64,000 bases of DNA, taken from assembly GCA_019118345.1 (NCBI GenBank), contig DWZD01000040.1, positions 124,001 through 188,000 of the forward strand, in the 5' to 3' direction. Shown here piece by piece: positions 34,092 through 41,485 of the stretch. The translations under genes and the position numbers were made by a program. Position 1 is the first letter of the stretch; each line of letters starts with the position of its first letter. The notes under the pieces are model-generated. The model had not been told where the DNA came from. It searched no databases and saw nothing but the letters and a program-made list of their open reading frames with translations. This stretch comes from Candidatus Desulfovibrio intestinavium. GTDB lineage: Bacteria > Desulfobacterota > Desulfovibrionia > Desulfovibrionales > Desulfovibrionaceae.

Positions 34092-34715
34092 ATGAAACGT
34101 CTCTGCCTTCTCCTTCTCATGCTGGGCCTGAGCCTCCTGCCCCTGACGGCTGCCGCCTTTTTCGGCGGCAATGTGCCCTCGGCGGCGGACGACATTACCA
34201 AACAGCTCGACAAGCAGCTCATGATGCGCTACGCCGGGCGCGATCCCGGCATGACCAAGGCCAACCGCGAGGCCGTGGCCCGCGCCGGCATCATGATCCT
34301 GGGCACCTCACCGGCCAACATCAACGATCTGACCGAAAGCAGCCCCCTGGCCCGCCAGATGATGGAAGAAATTTCCCGCGGCCTCATCGAGAAGGGCTAC
34401 CGCTTCAAGGAACTGCGCACCGGCAGTTATGTCCGCTTTGACCGGGATTCCGGCGAATTTCTGCTGACCCGCGATGTCAAGAAGCTGGAAAGCCGCACCG
34501 CCAAGGGGCAGGCCGTCATGGCCGGCACCTATGTGGTCACCCGGGATCAGGTACGCTTCAGCATCCGTCTCATCCATATTCCGAGCAATGAAGTCATGGC
34601 CATGGGCACGGCCACCGTCCCCATTACCGACGACATCTATCCCCTGCTCAGGGATCCCTACAATCCCTCCCGCTCCAACAGCGGCGTACCGTCTTCCTAT
34701 ACCCGGCTGCAATAA
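34092..34715 (+). CDS. Second FlgO-domain exported protein
   Basis: 207 residues. A signal peptide (residues 1-22, ending AAA) leads to a periplasmic or outer-membrane location; there is no lipobox Cys. The FlgO-type core includes DITKQLDKQLMMRY, SSPLARQMMEEISRGLIEKG, YRFKELRTGSYVRFD, and VMAGTYVVTRDQVRFSIRLI, parallel to the lipoprotein two genes upstream, so the operon holds two paralogous domains. The ATG at 34092 has AGGA 7 bases upstream; an ATG at 34086 is closer to the previous stop but badly spaced. Confidence 0.8.
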   Translation: MKRLCLLLLMLGLSLLPLTAAAFFGGNVPSAADDITKQLDKQLMMRYAGRDPGMTKANREAVARAGIMILGTSPANINDLTESSPLARQMMEEISRGLIEKGYRFKELRTGSYVRFDRDSGEFLLTRDVKKLESRTAKGQAVMAGTYVVTRDQVRFSIRLIHIPSNEVMAMGTATVPITDDIYPLLRDPYNPSRSNSGVPSSYTRLQ

Positions 34716-34745
34716 CCCTTGCTCTCGGGCCGCTCTTTGACTATA

Positions 34746-34773
34746 AAATGCCCCGGCACGTCCGGGGCTTTTG
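34746..34773 (+). terminator. Rho-independent terminator after the FlgO-like operon
   Basis: GCCCCGG, loop CACGT, CCGGGGC and TTTT, 30 bases after the stop. Confidence 0.85.
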
Positions 34774-34818
34774 CTTGCCCCGTCCATTCACGCGGCACCC
34801 CCGCCACAAGGAGAACGC

Positions 34819-35919
34819 ATGGCTCTCAGCATCGGTATCGTCGGTTTGCCCAATGTGGGCAAGTCCACCCTGTTCAACGCCCTGACCAAGGCCCAGAACG
34901 CCCAGGCCGCCAATTATCCCTTCTGCACCATCGAACCCAACAAGGCCACGGTGGCCGTGCCGGATACGCGCGTGGACGCCCTGACCGCCAAGGCAAAGCC
35001 GAAAAAGACCATCCATGCCAGCGTGGACTTCATCGACATTGCCGGTCTGGTGCGCGGGGCCAGCAAGGGCGAAGGCCTGGGCAACCAGTTCCTGGCCAAT
35101 ATCCGGGAGTGCGCTGCCATTGTGGAGGTGGTGCGCTGCTTCGAGGACGAAAACATTACCCATGTGGACGGCACGGTCGATCCCCTGCGCGACATCGACA
35201 CCATCGAAACCGAACTCTTGCTCGCCGATATCCAGAGCGTGGAAAAGCGCTTGGAAAAATTGCAGAAGATGGCCAAGGGCAGCAAGGATGCCAAGGCCGC
35301 GGCGGAAATCATGCAGGATCTGCTGGCCGCCCTCAACGACGGCAAGGCCGCCTCGGCCTTCCCCCTGCCGGAAAACGAAGCCTTTTTGCAGTCCTGGCGG
35401 GAATTGGGCCTGCTCACCGCCAAGCCCGTCATCTACTGTGCCAATGTGGATGAAGGCGCCGTGGCCGAGGGCAATGCCCTCTCCGCTCGCGTCGAGGCGC
35501 TGGCCGCCGAACGCCATGCCGGTTTTGCCCGCATCTGCGCCAAGCTGGAAGAGGAACTGCAGGGCCTTGCCGCCGAGGAACAGGCGGAAATGCTCGCCTC
35601 CTACGGCATTGACGAAAGCGGCCTCGTGCGCATCATCCGCACCGGCTACGCCACCCTTGGCCTGTGCAGCTATTTTACCGCCGGGCCGGACGAAGTGCGC
35701 GCCTGGACCATCCGCAAGGGCTGGAAGGCCCCGCAGGCCGCAGGCGTCATCCATACGGACTTTGAACGCGGCTTCATCCGCGCCGAAGTCATCTCCTATG
35801 CCGATTACATGAGCCACGACAGCGAGGCCGCCTGCCGCGCCGACGGCGTGCTGCGCGTGGAAGGCAAGGAATATGTCGTGCAGGACGGCGATGTCATGCA
35901 CTTCCTCTTTAATGTATAG
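34819..35919 (+). CDS. ychF: Ribosome-binding ATPase YchF/OLA1
   Basis: 366 residues, full length. Obg-related P-loop protein that binds ribosomes and hydrolyses ATP. G1 is GLPNVGKST (residues 8-16), with NYPFCTIEPN after it, G3 DIAGLVRGASKGEGLGN, and the altered G4 (CANVDE in place of NKxD) that explains ATP preference. A coiled-coil region sits around 125-175 and the TGS domain at the C-terminus has RAWTIRKGWKAPQAAGVIH and ends MHFLFNV. AAGGAG lies 6 bases before the ATG. Confidence 0.97.
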   Translation: MALSIGIVGLPNVGKSTLFNALTKAQNAQAANYPFCTIEPNKATVAVPDTRVDALTAKAKPKKTIHASVDFIDIAGLVRGASKGEGLGNQFLANIRECAAIVEVVRCFEDENITHVDGTVDPLRDIDTIETELLLADIQSVEKRLEKLQKMAKGSKDAKAAAEIMQDLLAALNDGKAASAFPLPENEAFLQSWRELGLLTAKPVIYCANVDEGAVAEGNALSARVEALAAERHAGFARICAKLEEELQGLAAEEQAEMLASYGIDESGLVRIIRTGYATLGLCSYFTAGPDEVRAWTIRKGWKAPQAAGVIHTDFERGFIRAEVISYADYMSHDSEAACRADGVLRVEGKEYVVQDGDVMHFLFNV

Positions 35920-35987
35920 GATGAAGTTTCAGCCCGGACGGGCATGGCCTCGCAGCGCGCTCATGCCGTGATGCCGAACACGCTTTG

Positions 35988-36025
35988 GGAAAAGCCCCCT
36001 GCCCTGCCCGGGCGGGGGCTTTTCC
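35988..36025 (+). terminator. Terminator after ychF
   Basis: GGAAAAGCCCCC and GGGGGCTTTTCC form a perfect 12-bp stem with a 14-nt GC-rich loop and TTTT in the 3' arm; the A/T arms make it symmetric. Confidence 0.85.
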
Positions 36026-36228
36026 GCTTCCTGCGTCTGCCGTCTCTCCGCCAATGGGCGGCGATGCGCGCGTCGCCCGTGCGGCACATGAGCGCGTACC
36101 GCCGCAAACCGACGCCTGAAACGAAAACGGAGAAAACGCCGGTGGGCGAACATTCTCCTCAGAGATGCGGGCAACGGAACAGCCTTGGCGGTCGGGATGC
36201 CGCGTGAGGGCTTCAATAGCGCATTTCC

Positions 36229-36359
36229 GTTTGAAACGCTTTGCGTTTCAAACCATACGGCCTGGCATTTCGCGGAAAAAACGCGGTTTTTCCGCTCACT
36301 TTCGGCCGGGCGGCGTTGTGCCGCCGCCTCGCATTTTGCCTTTTTCAAAGGCAAAATGC
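36229..36359. repeat. Array of four consecutive hairpins
   Basis: Four inverted repeats in 131 bp: GTTTGAAACGC/GCGTTTCAAAC (36229-36253, 11 bp, loop TTT), GCGGAAAAA/TTTTTCCGC (36272-36295, 9 bp), GGCGGC/GCCGCC (36309-36325, 6 bp) and GCATTTTGCCTTT/AAAGGCAAAATGC (36331-36359, 13 bp, loop TTC). The last one contains the end of the membrane-protein gene on the minus strand. The layout resembles an intergenic repeat element; the 36026-36228 stretch beside it shows no gene. Confidence 0.75.
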
Positions 36360-37613
36360 TCTAGCCTGCTGCGTGTCGCTGAATATTCTCTCGGATTCCC
36401 AGGCCTCCTGCAGCCAAGCGCCCTCGAGCAGCAGCCAGGCCAGCAGAAAGATCGCCGTCAGCAGATACCGCCAGTTCCGCAGCGAGCGATCCTGAACAAC
36501 GGCAAGGAGCTTCTCCTCATGGCGCTTCTGCCATTGGCTTTGCGTCCTGTCCCGCTCCTGCACAAGCCGGGCAGCCAGTTCACTTTCACACGTCCGCAGA
36601 CGGTCTTCCAGCACCTCAGCGGACACCTTGCGTCGCAGAAAACCGACCAGAAGAACGACCGTCATGGCCACAAGGCTGTTGGCGGCTGCCGCAAGCCAGT
36701 ACGGTCTGGCAACACTGACGTCAAAGCCGGCAAGTTCAAGGGGCAGGGAAAGCAATGTCCATACGCCGCTCAGCAGCACGGCGCACAGCAGGCCGAAGCC
36801 GTATTCCAAGGCGAAATACCAGCCCAGGAGCAGCGCAGGCAACAGAAGAACAGGATTGCGGAAGGCCCGCACGATCCCGGCAATGCCGTGTTTCTCCCAG
36901 AACAGCGCGGACAGGCTATCGAAGCGAGCCTGAAGGGCAGCTTCCACCTCCTCCGTTTCCTGCGACATATCTCCACGGGAAAGGCGCTGGGCAAACCAGA
37001 ATACCGGCATGTCGAACATGATCGTCACGGCGACGGCCTGTATGGCCTTGGTTTCTCCAGCGGGGCCTTGTACGACGCTTTCCCGCAGACAGATGCCGAA
37101 GCCGTCCTTCTCCTTCCATGACGAGGAGCAGCCCAGCTTCTCGAACGCGCTTTGCAGAAAGTCTTTTCTGGATTCTTCCGCAGGCACAAGCCCCAGATAG
37201 CGTTCCGGCGACGCCAGAAGCGCGACAAGCCCCTCGTATGCCGCCTCTTCCGGCTTCGTATCCGCCCACGTCAAGGTCACGACCACGTCATCCGCCAGTC
37301 GCGTCAGAGGCTCCGGCGGCCTGAGTCCGTCCGGCGGAACAACGGCACGCCATGCAAGGCTCGCCCTGGAAGCGGCCGACAAGACGGCTTTTGCCCGCCT
37401 TTTTTCTTGCATGTCCTCCACGAGGCACTGCCGCAGGGTTTCCTGCCTGAGTTCCGCTTCCTCTTTTTCTTTGGCAAGCTCCCGTTCCGCCTGCGGCCCG
37501 CTGCGGGGCATGTCCATGCTTGCGGCCACAAGGCCAAGCACCGGAAGCGCCACGGACAGCACCACAACAAGCGGAAAACGCAGTATGAAAAAAGGAACAT
37601 GAACTATTCGCAT
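36345..37613 (-). CDS. Membrane protein of unknown function, tandem paralog A
   Basis: 422 residues; family not recognised. Segments in order: N-terminal membrane helix (about 9-30), charged coil, an extracytoplasmic-looking domain (about 65-200) with ADDVVVTLTWADTKPEEAAY and PERYLGLVP, then VFWFAQRLSRGD, three or four membrane helices (about 255-335) with NPVLLLPALLLGWYFALEYG and SVARPYWLAAAANSLV, a coiled coil (about 340-390) and a last membrane helix. It is clearly homologous to the gene upstream (37751-39079). The final residues (ARAFCL and stop) lie in a perfect hairpin, and the C-terminus is about nine residues shorter than in B. The start has GGGAGG upstream. Confidence 0.8.
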   Translation of the reverse strand: MRIVHVPFFILRFPLVVVLSVALPVLGLVAASMDMPRSGPQAERELAKEKEEAELRQETLRQCLVEDMQEKRRAKAVLSAASRASLAWRAVVPPDGLRPPEPLTRLADDVVVTLTWADTKPEEAAYEGLVALLASPERYLGLVPAEESRKDFLQSAFEKLGCSSSWKEKDGFGICLRESVVQGPAGETKAIQAVAVTIMFDMPVFWFAQRLSRGDMSQETEEVEAALQARFDSLSALFWEKHGIAGIVRAFRNPVLLLPALLLGWYFALEYGFGLLCAVLLSGVWTLLSLPLELAGFDVSVARPYWLAAAANSLVAMTVVLLVGFLRRKVSAEVLEDRLRTCESELAARLVQERDRTQSQWQKRHEEKLLAVVQDRSLRNWRYLLTAIFLLAWLLLEGAWLQEAWESERIFSDTQQARAFCL

Positions 37614-37750
37614 GCAAAGCCTCCCCCCAAAAAAGAGAAGTTCTCTCCCCCTCCTTTTGCGCGTCATGGCGGCATATGGGTGGAACATCCCGAAAAAGCA
37701 TGGCAAAATGCGAGGGAGCGGCCCCATATGGCCGCCCCCCAAAAGAACGC

Positions 37751-39079
37751 TCAATGCTCCCCTTCGACCCGCCGCGTAACGACTTTTTTCAGATACGAGA
37801 TTCCCTCGGTCTCCCTTATGAAGGCGTTTTCCCACCAGTACTGCTGGCGGTCTCCCTCATGCAGCAGCCAGCCCAGCAGCAGAAGCCCCAACATGAAATA
37901 GCCAAAGTTCCGCCTGCCACGATCCCGGATGTAGGCAATGCGCTTGTTTTCCCGCCGGTTATGGAATTCATGGCTCGGACTGCCTTCCTCGTGTTTCAGG
38001 CTTTCCCTTTCTCTCTCAAGGCGGGCGACCAGCGCGTCTTCACGCGCCCGCAAACGGGCTTCCAGCACCTTCTTCCCGGAAATTCTGCGCCGCAGAAAGG
38101 CCGCCGCCAGGACGGCCGTCAGGCAGACAAGGCTGTTGGCGCCCGCCGCAAGCAGGTACGGTCTGGCAACACTGACGGGAAATCCGGAAAAGTCCAGGCA
38201 CAACGAAAGAAACGTCCATACGGCGCTCAACTGCACGGCCCACAGAAACGCAAAGCCGCATTCCAGCGCAAAGCACCAGCCAATCAGCAGGGCGGGCAAC
38301 AGAAGAAAGGGGTTGGTGAAGGCCCGCCTGATCTCATTCCCGATATGTTTCAGCCAGAATTGCTCAACCAGCGGTTGAAACTGCTTGGACATCCCGGCCC
38401 GCAGCTCGCGCGCCTCCTCTTTTGCATCCCCACCGCGCGGCAGACGCTGGCCAAACCAGAATACCGGCACGTCATATATGACCGCCACGGTAAAGACCTG
38501 CAGGGCATCCCTCGCGCCCTGCGGCACCAATGCACGGCCTTTCCGCCAACAGGAATGATAGGAGGTGCCGTACAGAGACGACCAGTAGGGTTTTTCGCAC
38601 CTCATCTTGTCCAACACCGCGCGCGCAAATTCTTCCCGGGCATCTTGCGTGGGGACAAGCCCCACAAATCGCTCCGGCGGCGCGAAAAGCGTGACAAAGC
38701 CCTCATATGCCGCATCTTCCGGCTTGGTATCATCCCAGGCAAAGGCCATCACCACATCATCCGCCAGCCATTTCAGCGGCGCAGCCGGCGACAGACCGTC
38801 CGAGGGCGAAACGGCATGCCAGACAGGGTAGTTCGCATGGCTATATCTGGGGGGCTCGGACTTTTCCTTCCCCTCTTCCAGACATTGCCGTACGATGGCC
38901 TGCCTCTTCTCCATTTCCTGTGTTTCCCTGGCGCGCGAGGCCTCCGTTTGGTTCTCGCCGAACCAATTGCCACTCTTCAGCGGCAACACGGCAAAAGACA
39001 GCCCCTGCCACAGAAAAAACACCGCCACCACCATCGGCATACGCAGCCTGAAAAAGGGAATACGGGAGAGCAGCGGCAT
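37751..39079 (-). CDS. Membrane protein of unknown function, tandem paralog B
   Basis: 442 residues; same architecture as paralog A: N-terminal helix (about 10-30), soluble domain with ADDVVMAFAWDDTKPEDAAY and PERFVGLVP, then VFWFGQRLPRGGD, helices with NPFLLLPALLIGWCFALECG and SVARPYLLAAGANSLV, a coiled coil (ARLRAREDALVARLERERES) and a C-terminal helix followed by a basic tail. Identity to A by eye is highest in the membrane and coiled-coil parts, so they arose by duplication. No catalytic motif is evident. GGAGG precedes the ATG. 137 nt separate B from A, with a possible stem-loop but no clear T-tract, so the two may be one transcript. Confidence 0.8.
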   Translation of the reverse strand: MPLLSRIPFFRLRMPMVVAVFFLWQGLSFAVLPLKSGNWFGENQTEASRARETQEMEKRQAIVRQCLEEGKEKSEPPRYSHANYPVWHAVSPSDGLSPAAPLKWLADDVVMAFAWDDTKPEDAAYEGFVTLFAPPERFVGLVPTQDAREEFARAVLDKMRCEKPYWSSLYGTSYHSCWRKGRALVPQGARDALQVFTVAVIYDVPVFWFGQRLPRGGDAKEEARELRAGMSKQFQPLVEQFWLKHIGNEIRRAFTNPFLLLPALLIGWCFALECGFAFLWAVQLSAVWTFLSLCLDFSGFPVSVARPYLLAAGANSLVCLTAVLAAAFLRRRISGKKVLEARLRAREDALVARLERERESLKHEEGSPSHEFHNRRENKRIAYIRDRGRRNFGYFMLGLLLLGWLLHEGDRQQYWWENAFIRETEGISYLKKVVTRRVEGEH

Positions 39080-39128
39080 GCAACCTCCGAAAAAGTACAG
39101 CGGAGCACCACCACGAGACCGCATAACA

Positions 39129-39154
39129 ATGAGGAGAAGAAACCTTCTCCTCAT
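39129..39154. terminator. Hairpin between zinc-ribbon gene and paralog B
   Basis: ATGAGGAGAAG, loop AAAC, CTTCTCCTCAT: a perfect 11-bp stem just after the zinc-ribbon gene. Only a short broken T-tract follows, so terminator strength is doubtful. Confidence 0.45.
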
Positions 39155-39172
39155 GTTCGTCATCACAGCATA

Positions 39173-39997
39173 TTATTGGACAGCCGGCACGGACGGCGGG
39201 GCCTGCTGTGCGCCCGGAACCTGAGCAGGCGCCTGCTGGGCGGGAGCCGCCGGTGCGGCGGGGGCGGCGGGCATGCCGGGCTGGGGCGTGGCATCCTCCA
39301 CGCCCACGATACGCACGCCAAATTCGGCCACCTTCCCGCTCGGCACATAAAAGAGCACCATGAAGGGCACCTCGCCGCCCGGAGGCACATTGCCGTTGCG
39401 AATATAGATATCCGGGCTGCTCTGCAGGAAGGATTCCATTTCCTGCTCGCCCAGCACCTGCAGCTGGAACGGGGAAAGTTTCGCCCCGGCCAGCTGCTGC
39501 TTGACGACCAGCGGTTTCTTGTTCGCATCGTAAATGCCCGCCTCCACCCGGATAAGGGCCTTGGGCTGCGGAAATTCGTTGCGCACATCTCCCACAATGA
39601 CGCAGACCTCGCCGACCTTCTCATTCGAGACAAAGAACTGTCGTACATTGCGCATGGTCAGCATGGACACGCGCCGCGCCAATTCGTCATCGGACAAGGA
39701 GGCCTTCTTGTCGCCGGAGGGAAACTGGATATAGTACCAGTAGCCGGAACCGCCCAGCAGACCGAGAAAGATCAGCAGCCCGATCCAGAGCAGGATGGAC
39801 GAGCCTTTCTTTTCCTTGCGCGGCGCGGCGGCCTTGGCCGGAACCTTTTTCGGCGGGGCCTCGGTCGCGCCCTTCTGTTCGGGCAGCTGCAGGGCAAAGA
39901 CGTTCTTGCAGACCGAGCAGCGCAACTTGGCGCCGGCCTTGGCGAACTTGTCCGGCAGATTGAAACGGCTATGACAATGCGGGCATTGGATTTCCAT
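39173..39997 (-). CDS. Zinc-ribbon (MJ0042/DUF3426-type) membrane-anchored protein
   Basis: 274 residues. The N-terminus is a zinc ribbon with two CxxC pairs (IQCPHCHSRFNLPDKF, residues 4-19, and RCSVCKNVFAL). A Lys/Pro-rich linker, one membrane helix (about 67-90, ILLWIGLLIFLGLLGGSGYW) and an extracytoplasmic beta-rich domain follow (about 105-235, VCVIVGDVRNEFPQPKALIRV), typical of DUF3426. The tail is Ala/Pro/Gln-rich. Function is unknown; the layout suits a sensor or assembly factor. It lies 20 nt after hpt. Confidence 0.85.
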   Translation of the reverse strand: MEIQCPHCHSRFNLPDKFAKAGAKLRCSVCKNVFALQLPEQKGATEAPPKKVPAKAAAPRKEKKGSSILLWIGLLIFLGLLGGSGYWYYIQFPSGDKKASLSDDELARRVSMLTMRNVRQFFVSNEKVGEVCVIVGDVRNEFPQPKALIRVEAGIYDANKKPLVVKQQLAGAKLSPFQLQVLGEQEMESFLQSSPDIYIRNGNVPPGGEVPFMVLFYVPSGKVAEFGVRIVGVEDATPQPGMPAAPAAPAAPAQQAPAQVPGAQQAPPSVPAVQ

Positions 39998-40017
39998 GCG
40001 ATTACCTCGACACCGGA

Positions 40018-40539
40018 CTACACGGACAGCAGTTCATAGATGGACGGCAGGGAGCGGTAGCGCTCGGCATGATCCAGCCCATACCCCACAATAAAGCCGG
40101 AATCCAGCGAAAAGCCGGCAAAAGCCACCGGAACCTCCACTTCGCGGCGTTCGGTCTTGTTGACCAGAGCCGCCACCCGCACGCTGCGCGCGCCGCGACC
40201 GGTCAGCACATCCAGCAGAAAGCGCAGGGAATGCCCGGAATCCACCACATCTTCCACCACCAGCACATGCTTGCCGCGCACATCGCATTCCAGATCCTTG
40301 GTCAGCTTGACCTCACGACTGGAAACCGTGCCGAGGCCGTAGCTGGCAAGACGCACAAAATCCAGCTCCATGTCCTCGCGGCTGATGGCGCGCGTCAAAT
40401 CGCTGAAAAAATGCACCGCTCCCTTGAGCACGCATACGGCAACCAGAGGCTCCCCGGCATAGGCGGCGGAAATCTCCTCGCCCATTTCCGCCACACGCGC
40501 GGCAATATCCTCGGCGCTGAACAAGAGCTTGGCCGTCAT
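40018..40539 (-). CDS. hpt: Hypoxanthine phosphoribosyltransferase
   Basis: 173 residues. Converts hypoxanthine (and guanine) with PRPP to IMP/GMP in purine salvage. The PRPP loop is VLVVEDVVDSGHSL; GAVHFFSDLTRAI in the N-terminal half and the ending GLDHAERYRSLPSIYEL are typical of bacterial HPRT. It overlaps the upstream acetyltransferase gene by 4 nt. Confidence 0.93.
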   Translation of the reverse strand: MTAKLLFSAEDIAARVAEMGEEISAAYAGEPLVAVCVLKGAVHFFSDLTRAISREDMELDFVRLASYGLGTVSSREVKLTKDLECDVRGKHVLVVEDVVDSGHSLRFLLDVLTGRGARSVRVAALVNKTERREVEVPVAFAGFSLDSGFIVGYGLDHAERYRSLPSIYELLSV

Positions 40540-41021
40540 TCTTTCCTGCTCCCCAGATCTTTGAAAACCGCCGTTTCGTCACAGCAATCGGGATACTTGG
40601 CGCAGTGCACGCAATCCGACCAGATTTTCTGCGGCAAGGCCCCCTTGTCAATGATCTCGTAGCCGAGCCGGGAGAAGAACACCACCTGATAGGTCAGCGA
40701 AAAGACGCGGCGGATATGCAGAGCCTCGCAGTCGGACATGCAGGCTTCCACCACCTTGCGGCCAAGGCCGTGCCGCCGCAGCTCCTCACGCACCACAAGG
40801 GAACAGATTTCCCCCAGATCCTCCCAGACCGGGGCCAGGGCGCAGCAGGCCGCAATCCTGCCGTCCGGGGCCTCCACCACCCAGAAGTTGCGCACATGTC
40901 CGTACAGGAAAATGAGCGCGCGCGGCAGGAGCAGCCCCTTTTGCGCGCAATCCAGCAACAGGGCGTGCATGTCCTTCACGTCATCCATGTGCGCCTTGCG
41001 CACGGGCCAATCATACGCCAT
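40536..41021 (-). CDS. GNAT N-acetyltransferase, short ArgA-like
   Basis: 161 residues. A single GNAT domain: VRKAHMDDVKDMHALL, the acetyl-CoA loop in SLVVREELRRHGLGRKVV (R/Q-x-x-G-x-G/A pattern RRHGLG), and VFFSRLGYEIIDKGALP. PQKIWSDCVHCAKYPDCCDE near the C-terminus matches the short N-acetylglutamate synthases of Desulfovibrio-like bacteria and plant-type ArgA domains (KVW.DC..C). Likely the first step of arginine synthesis, but the operon contains no arg genes. Two nt after the thioredoxin-like gene. Confidence 0.8.
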   Translation of the reverse strand: MAYDWPVRKAHMDDVKDMHALLLDCAQKGLLLPRALIFLYGHVRNFWVVEAPDGRIAACCALAPVWEDLGEICSLVVREELRRHGLGRKVVEACMSDCEALHIRRVFSLTYQVVFFSRLGYEIIDKGALPQKIWSDCVHCAKYPDCCDETAVFKDLGSRKE

Positions 41022-41023
41022 GA

Positions 41024-41482
41024 CTAATCTTCCAAAAGTTTATCAAAAATTTCGACAAGATCCTTGTATTCCACCAAACCGGTACCCGCAAGGACGACCT
41101 TTCCCTTCCGGTCAAAGAAGACATTGAAGGGAATGCTGCTGATGCCGAAGGTGCGCGTCAGATCGCGCGTGGCCATGTAGACGGGATAGGTCACGCCGAG
41201 CTTTTGCAGAAAGGCGGGCACAGCGCTCTTGTCCTCATCCACGGACAGGCCGATGACGACGACGTTCTTGTTTTCATAGGCCTTGTGCACCTTCTGCAAG
41301 TCAGGGATTTCCATGCGGCAGGGCGGGCACCAGGTGGCAAAGAAGTTCAGCATGATGACTTTGCCCTGATGTTCCGCCACCAGTTTGTCCAGCCCCTTCT
41401 GGTCGAGGGTGTCCAGCGGAGCCGCGCCCGCCAGAGCCGGAAGCAGGAACACAAGAAGGAAGGCAAGAGAAAGGCGTTTCAT
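41024..41482 (-). CDS. TlpA-like thiol-disulfide oxidoreductase
   Basis: 152 residues. Signal peptide (1-20, ending AGAA) to the periplasm; thioredoxin fold with the redox pair in FFATWCPPCRMEIP, the TlpA/ResA-type GLSVDEDKSAVPAFLQKLGV insert, and the cis-Pro loop ISSIPFNVFFDRKGKV. Such proteins reduce cytochrome c apoproteins or other secreted thiols. No partner membrane reductase (CcdA/DsbD) is nearby. It follows metH by 3 nt, an uncommon pairing. Confidence 0.9.
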   Translation of the reverse strand: MKRLSLAFLLVFLLPALAGAAPLDTLDQKGLDKLVAEHQGKVIMLNFFATWCPPCRMEIPDLQKVHKAYENKNVVVIGLSVDEDKSAVPAFLQKLGVTYPVYMATRDLTRTFGISSIPFNVFFDRKGKVVLAGTGLVEYKDLVEIFDKLLED

Positions 41483-41485
41483 GAA

